64,000 bases of DNA from assembly GCA_964246015.1 (NCBI GenBank), contig CAXTPG010000008.1:1-64000 (forward strand), in the 5' to 3' direction. The DNA is from JBBROS01 sp964246015. Its GTDB lineage: Bacteria; Pseudomonadota; Alphaproteobacteria; Acetobacterales; Acetobacteraceae. Each line of letters starts with the position of its first letter. Positions within the stretch are counted from its first letter, which is position 1. Below, piece by piece: positions 1-7,361 of the stretch. The notes below the pieces were generated by a model that ran no database searches, was not told the origin of the DNA, and was given only the letters and a program-made list of their open reading frames with translations. The position numbers and the translations under genes are program-made.

Positions 1-831
1 ATCGACTTCATCGAGCAGCCCAGCCCCGACCTCATCCCCGTGCTGGAGCGCAACCGCGACATCCGCCTCATGGCCATCAACCCCGTCGGCTTCGACCTCT
101 GGGTCCGGATCAACCATACCCAGCCGCCCTTCGACAAACCCCAGGCCCGCCAGGCGCTCCTCTACCTCATCGACCAGAAGGAGAACCTCGACGCCATCGG
201 CGCCCGCGCCTCCGAGCAGGTTCCCTACTGCCCGGCCTGGTTCATGTGCGGCACCCCGCTGGAAAGCGCGGCCGGCGCCCGCGGCCTGCAACGCATCGAC
301 CTGCCCCGCGCAAAGGCGCTGCTGGCCGAAGCCGGATACGATGGCCGCCGGGTCGTGTTCATGGACCCGACGGACCAGGCGTCGAACCACGCCGCCACCC
401 TCACCATCGCGGAAAACCTCAGGAAGGCCGGCCTCAACATGGACGTGCCCGCAATGGACTGGGGCAGCCTGACACAGCGCCGCAACAAGAAGGACCCCAT
501 CGACCAGGGCGGCTGGAACCTGTTCATCACCGTCGCCAACGTGCTGGACGGCAGCAGCCCCCTCACCAACCTCTACCTGGCCAGCCCCTGCGAGAACGGC
601 ATCGCCGGTTGGCCCTGCGACCCGAAGCTCGAGGAACTCCGCCGCGCCTGGTGGGAAGAGCCGGACGCCGCCCGCCGCAAGGATCTGCTGGAACAGGTCC
701 ACGCCCGCGCCTTCGACGTGCTGCCCTACGTCAACGGCGGCCAGTTCCGCACCCTGGCCGCCTTCCGCACCCGCATCGAGGGCATCCGCGCCACCACCAT
801 CCCCGTCTTCTGGGGCGTCGAGAAACGCTGA
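1..831 (+). CDS. Peptide/nickel-type ABC transporter substrate-binding protein, C-terminal part (5' truncated)
   Basis: The reading frame is open from the first base, so the gene begins upstream of the window. The visible 276 residues match the C-terminal lobe of family 5 (SBP_bac_5, DppA/OppA-like) periplasmic binding proteins: a segment with ARQALLYLIDQ, then RAKALLAEAGY, the usual late motifs of this family. It should capture a peptide or similar cationic solute in the periplasm and deliver it to an inner-membrane permease. The permease and ATPase genes are not adjacent on this side; a lone DppD-like ATPase lies at 11576-12565. The family is clear, but the substrate cannot be read from the sequence. 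Confidence 0.9.
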   Translation: MDFIEQPSPDLIPVLERNRDIRLMAINPVGFDLWVRINHTQPPFDKPQARQALLYLIDQKENLDAIGARASEQVPYCPAWFMCGTPLESAAGARGLQRIDLPRAKALLAEAGYDGRRVVFMDPTDQASNHAATLTIAENLRKAGLNMDVPAMDWGSLTQRRNKKDPIDQGGWNLFITVANVLDGSSPLTNLYLASPCENGIAGWPCDPKLEELRRAWWEEPDAARRKDLLEQVHARAFDVLPYVNGGQFRTLAAFRTRIEGIRATTIPVFWGVEKR

Positions 832-839
832 CCGGCGGC

Positions 840-1613
840 CTACACCCGGAACGTATACGTCTTGGTCCCCGTCCGCTCGACATCCGGCGGAAACGCCGCC
901 CGTTTGTCCGCGAAATACTGGATCCGGTGATCCCCGTACTCCAACGCGTTATAGGTCAGATACAGGATCCGCCGCGGCAACGACGTCGTGTTCGGCTTGC
1001 TCGCATGCGGCGCGAAGCTGTCGAAGAAGATCACGTCCCCCGGTGCAGTCGGCACCGGCACCAGGCCCAGACCGTCCTCCGACAACGGGTTCCACTCCTC
1101 TCCCAGCAGTCCTTCCTTGTGCCGCCCCGGCACCATCTCCAGGCATCCGTTCTCGATGGTCGCCGGGTCGATCGTCACCAGCGCGGTCACGAAGATCGGC
1201 GCATAGGTCGTCCAGCCCGCCTGCTGGTCCTGATGCGCCTTGAACCCGTCGGCCCCCGGCATCTTGAAGTTGATCTTTTCCTTGAACAGTACGGCCGGGC
1301 CCCGCATCAGCGCACTCGTCCAGTCCAGCAGCCGCCCCTGCCGCACCAGCGCGTCGAACCCGGCATGAAACGGGCAGAAGTTCTCGATCCGCTGCACGAC
1401 CCGCCGCCCCGGCTCCGTCAGGCTGTCCTCGTAATACACCATGTGGCGCCCCGGCACCTCGGGCGCCCCGCTCACCTCCTCGGTCCAGCGCAGCACGTCC
1501 GCCGTCTCCGCGGGGTCGAAGAACCCGCGCACGACCAGGTAGCCGTCGCGCTCCATCGCAGCCAGGTCCGCGGGCGTCGGCCCGCCCGCCACTCGCCGAT
1601 GATCGTCCGGCAT
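840..1613 (-). CDS. Phytanoyl-CoA dioxygenase (PhyH) family Fe(II)/2-oxoglutarate oxygenase
   Basis: This 257-residue protein has the facial triad of PhyH oxygenases: H127 and D129 in KAHQDQ, and H203 in APHASKPN, followed by the 2-oxoglutarate-binding arginine region R214/R215. Family members hydroxylate small molecules; PhnY, which hydroxylates 2-aminoethylphosphonate, is one. The ATG overlaps the stop codon of the upstream nucleotidyltransferase by one base (TGATG), so the two are translationally coupled. That coupling, and the divergent PEP mutase next door, suggest it hydroxylates a phosphonate intermediate. The substrate is inference; ectoine-type or other amine substrates are not excluded. 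Confidence 0.88.
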   Translation of the reverse strand: MPDDHRRVAGGPTPADLAAMERDGYLVVRGFFDPAETADVLRWTEEVSGAPEVPGRHMVYYEDSLTEPGRRVVQRIENFCPFHAGFDALVRQGRLLDWTSALMRGPAVLFKEKINFKMPGADGFKAHQDQQAGWTTYAPIFVTALVTIDPATIENGCLEMVPGRHKEGLLGEEWNPLSEDGLGLVPVPTAPGDVIFFDSFAPHASKPNTTSLPRRILYLTYNALEYGDHRIQYFADKRAAFPPDVERTGTKTYTFRV

Positions 1614-2365
1614 CAGGCCACCAGCCGCGGCAGCAGGCCACGCGCCTTCGCGACGTCCTCGGGGAAGTCGATCTCCGTCCACGGCAACCCCGTGATGTCC
1701 TCGAACCCGAACCGGGCCGGATCGGCCTGCATCATGTCCCTGATCGGCTCCTCGTATTCCATGTGACGACGCCCGCCCTGCACATACGCCCCCGCCCGGC
1801 GCGACAACTCCGCCGCCGTTCCTGCCGTGAAGCGGAAGAACCCGACGCTCTCCCCGTGCCAATCGTGGTCCGCCGTCGGCCGCTTGTGGAAATCGACGAT
1901 CGCCCCGTCCTTGATGCACAGCTTCACCGGCTCGTCCCCCGGTTCGATCTCGCGGTCCAGCAGCAGCGCGTTCTCGTGCCGGCTCTCGACCAGGCGCGCC
2001 AGCAGCCGCCCGTCGTACAGCACGTCCGCGTCCATCAGCACCACCGGCCGCCCCGCCTCCATCACGTCCCGCGCCGCCCACAACGACACGACGCTGCCCT
2101 CGCGGTAGTCGGGGTTGACCACCAGCCGAACCCCCGCCTGGCCTTCCATCGCGCCCCGCACCTGGTCCGCCTCGAACCCGACGACGATCGTCACGTCCCG
2201 CACGCCGCAGCCCCGCAGCGCCGCCACATGCCGCGCCAGCAGCGACCGCCCGCCGAACCCCAGCAGCGCCTTCGGCATCGGCCCGGCGCTTCCGTTCAGC
2301 CGCCGCCCCACCCCCGCCGCAAGAATCACCGCCTGTGACAATGTATCGCTCATGCCACACGCCAT
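1613..2365 (-). CDS. NTP transferase, probable CTP:phosphonate cytidylyltransferase (PntC-like)
   Basis: The N-terminus carries the nucleotidyltransferase signature AVILAAGVGRRL, with a later DADVLYD metal-binding segment and a C-terminal WTEIDFPEDV block. This is a Rossmann-type enzyme that activates a phosphorylated or phosphonate head group with CTP or another NTP. Known PntC enzymes make CMP-2-aminoethylphosphonate before transfer to lipids or glycans. The gene is divergent from the PEP mutase and coupled to the dioxygenase, so a phosphonate substrate is likely. An internal ATG at 2353 (MSDTLSQ) is an alternative start; neither has a clear Shine-Dalgarno. A sugar-phosphate substrate remains possible. 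Confidence 0.82.
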   Translation of the reverse strand: MACGMSDTLSQAVILAAGVGRRLNGSAGPMPKALLGFGGRSLLARHVAALRGCGVRDVTIVVGFEADQVRGAMEGQAGVRLVVNPDYREGSVVSLWAARDVMEAGRPVVLMDADVLYDGRLLARLVESRHENALLLDREIEPGDEPVKLCIKDGAIVDFHKRPTADHDWHGESVGFFRFTAGTAAELSRRAGAYVQGGRRHMEYEEPIRDMMQADPARFGFEDITGLPWTEIDFPEDVAKARGLLPRLVA

Positions 2366-2436
2366 ACCAACGTTGCAGCTTCATGGCCACCACGTGAATG
2401 TTCCTTGACGCTGCGGACCCGGTCAGGATTATGTGA

Positions 2437-4119
2437 ATGAACGTTCGATCCACCGACCAGCGACGCCAGACCAGGAGACGTCCCGTTCCCGACATCCACC
2501 CCCAGCCGCCGCGCCCCACCCACGCGCCGGCAGCCCGAGCGCAGGCGCTCCGCCGCATGCTGCACGAACCCGCCCTCAGCTTCCTCATGGAGGCCCATAG
2601 CGGCCTCTCCGCAAAAATCGTCGAGGAAGCCGGATTCGCCGGCATCTGGGCCTCGGGCCTCTCGATGTCCGCCATGCTCGGCCTCAGGGACAGCAACGAG
2701 GCGTCCTGGACGCAGGTCCTCGACATGCTCGAATACATGGCCGACGCGACCACGATCCCCATCCTCGTCGACGGCGACACCGGCTACGGCAACTTCAACA
2801 ACGTCCGCCGGCTCGTCCGCAAACTGGGCGAACGCGGCATCGCCGGCGTCTGCATCGAGGACAAGCTTTTTCCCAAGACCAACTCCTTCCTCGGCGAAGC
2901 CCAGCCCCTGGCCGACATCGCCGAGTTCTGCGGGCGGATCCGGGCCGGCAAGGACGCCCAGATCGACGACGCCTTCTGCCTCGTCGCCCGCATCGAGGCC
3001 CTCATCAGCGGCCACGGCATGGACGAGGCCCTCCGCCGAGCCGAGGCCTACCACCACGCCGGCGCCGACGCCGTCCTGATCCATTCCAAGAAGTCGACCG
3101 CGGCCGAAATCCTCGAGTTCACGACCCGCTGGGCCAATCGCTGCCCCGTCGTCATCGTCCCCACCATGTACCACGCGACCCCGACCGACGCGTTCCGGAA
3201 GGCCGGCATCTCCACCATCATCTGGGCCAACCACCTCCTCCGCGCCTCCCTGACCGCCATGCGCGAAACCGCCCGCCGCATCGCGACCGACGAGAACCTG
3301 CACGCCGTCGAGGACCGGGTCGCCACCGTCGCCGACATCTTCCACCTCATGGCCAATGACGAGCTGGAGGAAGCCGGCCGCCGCTATCTGCCCGAGGTCG
3401 CGCCCACCCGCGCCGTCATCCTCGCCGCCTCCCGCGGCGCCGGGCTGGAGGCGCTGACCGAAGACCGCCCCAAGACCATGATCGACGTGCGCGGCAAACC
3501 CCTTCTGCAACGCCTGGTCGACACGCTCGCTGCCGCCGGCATCGCCGACGTCACCGTCGTCCGCGGCTACCGGAAGGCCGCCGTCGCCCTGCCCGGCGTC
3601 CGCACCGTCGACAACGACGACTTCGCCACGACCAACGAGGCCGCCTCCCTCGCACGCGCCGCCCCGCGCCTGCTGGGCGACAGCGTCATCGTCTACGGCG
3701 ACGTCCTGTTCCGCCGCTCCGTGCTGGAAGGCATGATGTCCGTCCCCGGCGACATCGTCCTCGCCGTCGATCCCGCCACCGCCCGCCCCGGCGCCGACCC
3801 CCGCGACCTCGTCGCCACCGACCGCGCCTATGCGCCCACCGACATGGACGAGCAGCCCCCCGTGCTGACCTCCATCGCCAACGGCGCCGCGCCCGACGGG
3901 GAATGGATCGGCCTGCTCCGCGCCACCGCGAAAGGCAGCGCCCTGATCCGCGCCGAGCTGGACGCCATGGCGCACGACGGCACGATCGCCACCGCCGACA
4001 TGCCCGCCCTGATCGCCCGCATCGCCGCCCACCACCCCGTCAGCGTCCACTACGTCACGGGCCACTGGCTCGACGTCGACACGGCGCTGGACCTCGCGGA
4101 CGCCCGCAACTTCCCATGA
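2437..4119 (+). CDS. pepM: Phosphoenolpyruvate phosphomutase fused to a nucleotidyltransferase domain
   Basis: Residues 35-310 form an isocitrate lyase/PEP mutase barrel with the diagnostic EDKX5NS loop (EDKLFPKTNS, residues 141-150) and the VDGDTGYGN metal site. This enzyme converts PEP to phosphonopyruvate and makes the C-P bond. Residues 324-560 are a second domain beginning AVILAASRGAGLEAL and continuing TEDRPK, a nucleotidyltransferase fold probably activating a phosphonate with CTP. The first 34 residues are Arg/Pro-rich and outside the conserved fold. I kept the 2437 start because AGGA lies eight bases upstream; M41 at 2557 is the alternative. Ppd follows after ten bases. Confidence 0.95.
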   Translation: MNVRSTDQRRQTRRRPVPDIHPQPPRPTHAPAARAQALRRMLHEPALSFLMEAHSGLSAKIVEEAGFAGIWASGLSMSAMLGLRDSNEASWTQVLDMLEYMADATTIPILVDGDTGYGNFNNVRRLVRKLGERGIAGVCIEDKLFPKTNSFLGEAQPLADIAEFCGRIRAGKDAQIDDAFCLVARIEALISGHGMDEALRRAEAYHHAGADAVLIHSKKSTAAEILEFTTRWANRCPVVIVPTMYHATPTDAFRKAGISTIIWANHLLRASLTAMRETARRIATDENLHAVEDRVATVADIFHLMANDELEEAGRRYLPEVAPTRAVILAASRGAGLEALTEDRPKTMIDVRGKPLLQRLVDTLAAAGIADVTVVRGYRKAAVALPGVRTVDNDDFATTNEAASLARAAPRLLGDSVIVYGDVLFRRSVLEGMMSVPGDIVLAVDPATARPGADPRDLVATDRAYAPTDMDEQPPVLTSIANGAAPDGEWIGLLRATAKGSALIRAELDAMAHDGTIATADMPALIARIAAHHPVSVHYVTGHWLDVDTALDLADARNFP

Positions 4120-4129
4120 TCGACCGCGC

Positions 4130-5266
4130 ATGATCCAGGGGGCCGACTTCCTCGACGCCGCCGCCGCCCGCGGCTGCACCTTCTACGCCGGCGTCCCCTG
4201 CAGCTACCTGACGCCCCTCATCGACCAGGTCGCGAGCAGCCGAACCCTCGCCTACGTCGGCGCCGCGAGCGAAGGGGAAGCCGTCGCCATCGCCGCCGGC
4301 GCCTGGCTCGCCGGCCGCCAGACTGCCGTGCTGTGCCAGAACTCCGGTCTCGGCAACGCCGTCAACCCGCTCACCTCCCTCAACCACCCCTTCCGCATCC
4401 CCACCCTCCTCATCGTCACCTGGCGCGGCGAACCCGGCCGCCCCGACGAACCCCAACACACCCTCATGGGCCGCATCACCCAGGACCTGCTCCGCACCAT
4501 CGAGGTGCCGCAGGCCGTCTTTCCGCAGACCCCCGAAGCCGTCGCCCCCACCCTGGACGCCGCCTGGGCCAGCATGGACGCGACCGGCCTCCCCTACGCC
4601 CTCGTCATGCACGAGGGCAGCGTGGCCGAAGCCGGACTGGACGAACCCACCCGCCCGAAGCACCCCCAGGGCGCCCACCACGACCACACCACCGCCGCCG
4701 ACCGCCCCACCCGCGCCGCCATCCTGGAACGCCTGTTGGCCACGATCCCGCCCGACGCCGCGATCGTCGCCACCACCGGCAAATGCGGCCGCGAGCTCTT
4801 CACCCTGGCCGACCGCAAGCAGCACATCTACCAGGTCGGCTCCATGGGCTGCGCCAGCGGCATGGGCCTCGGCGTCGCCCTGAACGCCACCCGCCCCGTC
4901 ATCGTGCTGGACGGCGACGGCGCCGCCCTGATGAAGCTCGGCACCCTCGCCACCATCGGCGCCCAGGCCCCCGCAAACCTCATCCACATCCTGCTCGACA
5001 ACGGCGTCCACGACAGCACCGGCGGCCAGGCCACCGTCTCCCCGGGCGTCGACTTCCCCACCCTGGCCCTCGCCTGCGGCTACCGCGCCGCCCACGCCGT
5101 CGATGACGCGCCGGGCTTCGATGCCGCCTTCCGCACAGCCCTGGCCAGCCCGGGCCCCACCCTCATCCACGCCCGCATCCGCCCCGGGTCTATGAAGGGC
5201 CTGGGCCGCCCCACCATCCCCCCCCACGAAGTCGCCCAACGCTTCAAGGCCTTCCTCACCCAGTAG
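4130..5266 (+). CDS. ppd: Phosphonopyruvate decarboxylase
   Basis: This 378-residue thiamine-diphosphate enzyme decarboxylates phosphonopyruvate to phosphonoacetaldehyde, the irreversible step that pulls the PEP mutase equilibrium forward. It has the expected N-terminal pyrimidine-binding domain (FYAGVPCSYL, then the GEAVAIAAGAWLAG region) and a C-terminal ThDP motif, GDGAALMKLGTLATIG followed by LLDNGVHDSTGGQ near residues 260-300. Length and motifs fit the family. It is transcribed with pepM. No 2-aminoethylphosphonate transaminase follows, so the next step must be encoded elsewhere or differ from the usual route. Confidence 0.94.
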   Translation: MIQGADFLDAAAARGCTFYAGVPCSYLTPLIDQVASSRTLAYVGAASEGEAVAIAAGAWLAGRQTAVLCQNSGLGNAVNPLTSLNHPFRIPTLLIVTWRGEPGRPDEPQHTLMGRITQDLLRTIEVPQAVFPQTPEAVAPTLDAAWASMDATGLPYALVMHEGSVAEAGLDEPTRPKHPQGAHHDHTTAADRPTRAAILERLLATIPPDAAIVATTGKCGRELFTLADRKQHIYQVGSMGCASGMGLGVALNATRPVIVLDGDGAALMKLGTLATIGAQAPANLIHILLDNGVHDSTGGQATVSPGVDFPTLALACGYRAAHAVDDAPGFDAAFRTALASPGPTLIHARIRPGSMKGLGRPTIPPHEVAQRFKAFLTQ

Positions 5267-5286
5267 GGTGGGTGCTTCAACCCACC
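5267..5286. terminator. Hairpin between convergent ppd and GMC small-subunit genes
   Basis: GGTGGGT (5267-5273) pairs perfectly with ACCCACC (5280-5286) around a six-base loop. It sits directly after the ppd stop codon and contains the stop codon of the convergent gene. There is no T-tract, so it may be a REP-like palindrome used as a bidirectional terminator. Confidence 0.5.
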
Positions 5287-5693
5287 GAATCCCCGGGATC
5301 CCGCCAAAACGGCGCCCGGCGCCGCTGCACCGCCAACACCCCCTCATCGAATGGCGCCAACGCATACCCCAACGGCTGCGGCGGCCGGGCCGCGTAGCCG
5401 GTGACCCGCTCGATCACCCCCCGAACCCCGGGGTCGGTGTAGTAGGCGAGATACGCGACCCCAACCACCCGTTCGAACTCCCCCGGCAAAGCCGCCTCGA
5501 CCGCCCGCACCGCCGCCTCGTCCCCCCGGGCGAACCCTGCTGGCAAAGCCCCCGACACCGCCCCCATCGCCATCGCCACGTCCGGCGCTCCCTCCAACTC
5601 GCGCCGCACCTGCCCGAGCACGACGTCACCCGCCGGCCAGTCCCCGTCCCCGGGCAACACCGTCGCCAGCAGCTCCGCCATCACGTCCGTCAT
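5277..5693 (-). CDS. Gluconate 2-dehydrogenase subunit 3-like protein (small partner of GMC oxidoreductase)
   Basis: This 138-residue protein opens with TDVMAELLATVLPGDGDWP, the LPGD segment typical of gluconate 2-dehydrogenase subunit 3-like proteins, which accompany membrane-associated GMC flavoprotein dehydrogenases. Its ATG overlaps the stop of the flavoprotein gene by four bases (ATGA), so it is co-translated with it. The usual Tat signal of periplasmic small subunits is not evident, so location is uncertain. It probably stabilises or helps export the large subunit. The assignment rests on context plus the weak N-terminal motif. Confidence 0.7.
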   Translation of the reverse strand: MTDVMAELLATVLPGDGDWPAGDVVLGQVRRELEGAPDVAMAMGAVSGALPAGFARGDEAAVRAVEAALPGEFERVVGVAYLAYYTDPGVRGVIERVTGYAARPPQPLGYALAPFDEGVLAVQRRRAPFWRDPGDSVG

Positions 5694-7285
5694 GCCGCCT
5701 CCTCCATCCGCGTCGCCAACAGATCCGCCGCCCGCAGCGCGATCGCCTGGATCGTCGATGTCGGGTTCACCGCCCCGGCCGTCACGAACACCCCGCCGTC
5801 CACCACCAGCAGCCCCGGCACCCCATGCACCCGGCACGCCGCATCCGTCACCGCCGCCCGGGGATCCACCCCCATCCGCGTCGTGCCCAGGAAATGGAAC
5901 CCCGCCGCCACCAACGGATTGACCGAAAGCCGCACCGCCCCCGCCGCCCGCAGGACGTCCCCCGCCCGAGCGATCCCGTGCTCCAGCATCCGCCGCGTGT
6001 TCTCCCCCACCCGGTACCGCAGCGCCGCCCCCGGCATCCCGTCCGCGTCCCGCAGCGCCGGGTCCAGCGTCACCCGGTTCTCCGGATCCGGCAGGTCCTC
6101 CGTCGTCACCGTCAGGCTCACGCTATGCGCGAACGTCGCCGCGAACGCGTCATGGTGCCCCCGCCCCCACGGCACCCGGGCCATATACCCCCCCAGCGCC
6201 GTCTGCACCGGCCCGCCGCCCCGCGTCGCCTGCATCTGATACCCCCGAACGAATCCCCGCGTCCGGTCCGTCTCGACGAACTCCTGCGAGAACAACGCGC
6301 ACGCGAACGGCCCGCGATGCCCGTCCAGCCGTTCGGGGAAGACCCCCGTCACCATCGCCGTGGGATGGTGCATCAGGTTCCGCCCCACCAGCCCCGACGC
6401 GTTCCCCAGCCCGTCCGGATGCCCCGCACCGGCGGACGCCAGAAGCAACCGGGCCGACCCCATCCCGTTGGCCGCGACCACCACCGCCCGCGCCGGCAGC
6501 ACCCGCCGCTCCCCCCCGCGCGCATACAGCAGCCCGGCCGCCCGCCCGGCCCCATCCAGCTCCACCCGCAACACCCGCGCCCCGGTCCGGATCTCCGCCC
6601 CAGCCGCCACCGCCGGCCGCCCATACGCGACATCCGCCGACGCCCGCGACAGAAGCGGACACCCCACCCCGCACGGCCCGCAATTGTTGCAGGCCCCCCG
6701 CCCCTCCCGCGCCGACGTGCAGATGGCGGAATCCGAGGGCCACCAATGCCACCCCAACCCGTCGAACGCCCGCGCGAGCCGCAACGGACCCGGCCCCAAC
6801 GGCAACGGCGGCATCGGCCGCGCCCCCCGCGGCGGATTGGCCGGGTCCCCGGCAATGCCCGCCACCCCCATCATCCCGTCGTTCAGCGCGAACCAGGGCT
6901 CCAGATCCCCATACGAGATCGGCCAATCCTCCGCCACGCCATCCAGGCTGCGCACCCGGAAATCGCTGGGCCGCAACCGCGGGAAATGCGCGCCCCATCG
7001 CAGCGTCGCTCCCCCCACCCCGCTGTACGTCGCCGGCCGTATCGCCGTCCCCGCGACCCCCACCGGATAATCCCCCGGCAGCCGACGCACGTTCGGGTCC
7101 GGATGGAACCGGGTCTGCAACGCCCGCTCCCAATCCATCCCCAGACTCGGCGCCTGCAGCTGGTCCACGACCGCGCCCGCCTCCAGCACCACCACCCGGA
7201 AGCCCCGCCGCGCGAGGCTCCACGCCACCGCCAGCCCCGACGCCCCGGCGCCCGCGACAGCCACGTCGCACCCCTCATCCCGCAT
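5690..7285 (-). CDS. GMC-family FAD-dependent oxidoreductase, iron-sulfur type
   Basis: The 531-residue protein has the N-terminal dinucleotide fold (VAVAGAGASGLAVAW), GVGGATLRWGAHFPRL in the FAD-binding region, and the C-terminal GMC segment GTTRMG...VNPTSTIQA. A cysteine run CNNCGPCGVGC near residue 190 resembles the [3Fe-4S]-binding motif of FAD-dependent glucose dehydrogenases. It should oxidise an alcohol or sugar and pass electrons to the respiratory chain. It is coupled to the small subunit downstream and divergent from a close paralogue at 7362-8972; both share the SDFRVR-LDGVA-DWP block. The substrate is unknown. Confidence 0.9.
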   Translation of the reverse strand: MRDEGCDVAVAGAGASGLAVAWSLARRGFRVVVLEAGAVVDQLQAPSLGMDWERALQTRFHPDPNVRRLPGDYPVGVAGTAIRPATYSGVGGATLRWGAHFPRLRPSDFRVRSLDGVAEDWPISYGDLEPWFALNDGMMGVAGIAGDPANPPRGARPMPPLPLGPGPLRLARAFDGLGWHWWPSDSAICTSAREGRGACNNCGPCGVGCPLLSRASADVAYGRPAVAAGAEIRTGARVLRVELDGAGRAAGLLYARGGERRVLPARAVVVAANGMGSARLLLASAGAGHPDGLGNASGLVGRNLMHHPTAMVTGVFPERLDGHRGPFACALFSQEFVETDRTRGFVRGYQMQATRGGGPVQTALGGYMARVPWGRGHHDAFAATFAHSVSLTVTTEDLPDPENRVTLDPALRDADGMPGAALRYRVGENTRRMLEHGIARAGDVLRAAGAVRLSVNPLVAAGFHFLGTTRMGVDPRAAVTDAACRVHGVPGLLVVDGGVFVTAGAVNPTSTIQAIALRAADLLATRMEEAA

Positions 7286-7361
7286 GGCGCCATCCTTCCG
7301 ACGCCCAACCTCACCAGCAATCCTCTTGTCAGGTCAACCAGCCAACTGCGACACTCCCTCC

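Noticed and set aside
2400..2436. Sigma-70-like promoter TTGACG (2405) / GATTAT (2427) for pepM
   Set aside because: The implied transcription start would fall at or after the start codon supported by the AGGA ribosome site, so I do not list it as a feature.
2350..4179. Long minus-strand frame (609 codons) opposite pepM
   Set aside because: It is the antisense of the pepM gene, with a Gly/Asp/Val-rich composition typical of reversed coding sequence and no domain.
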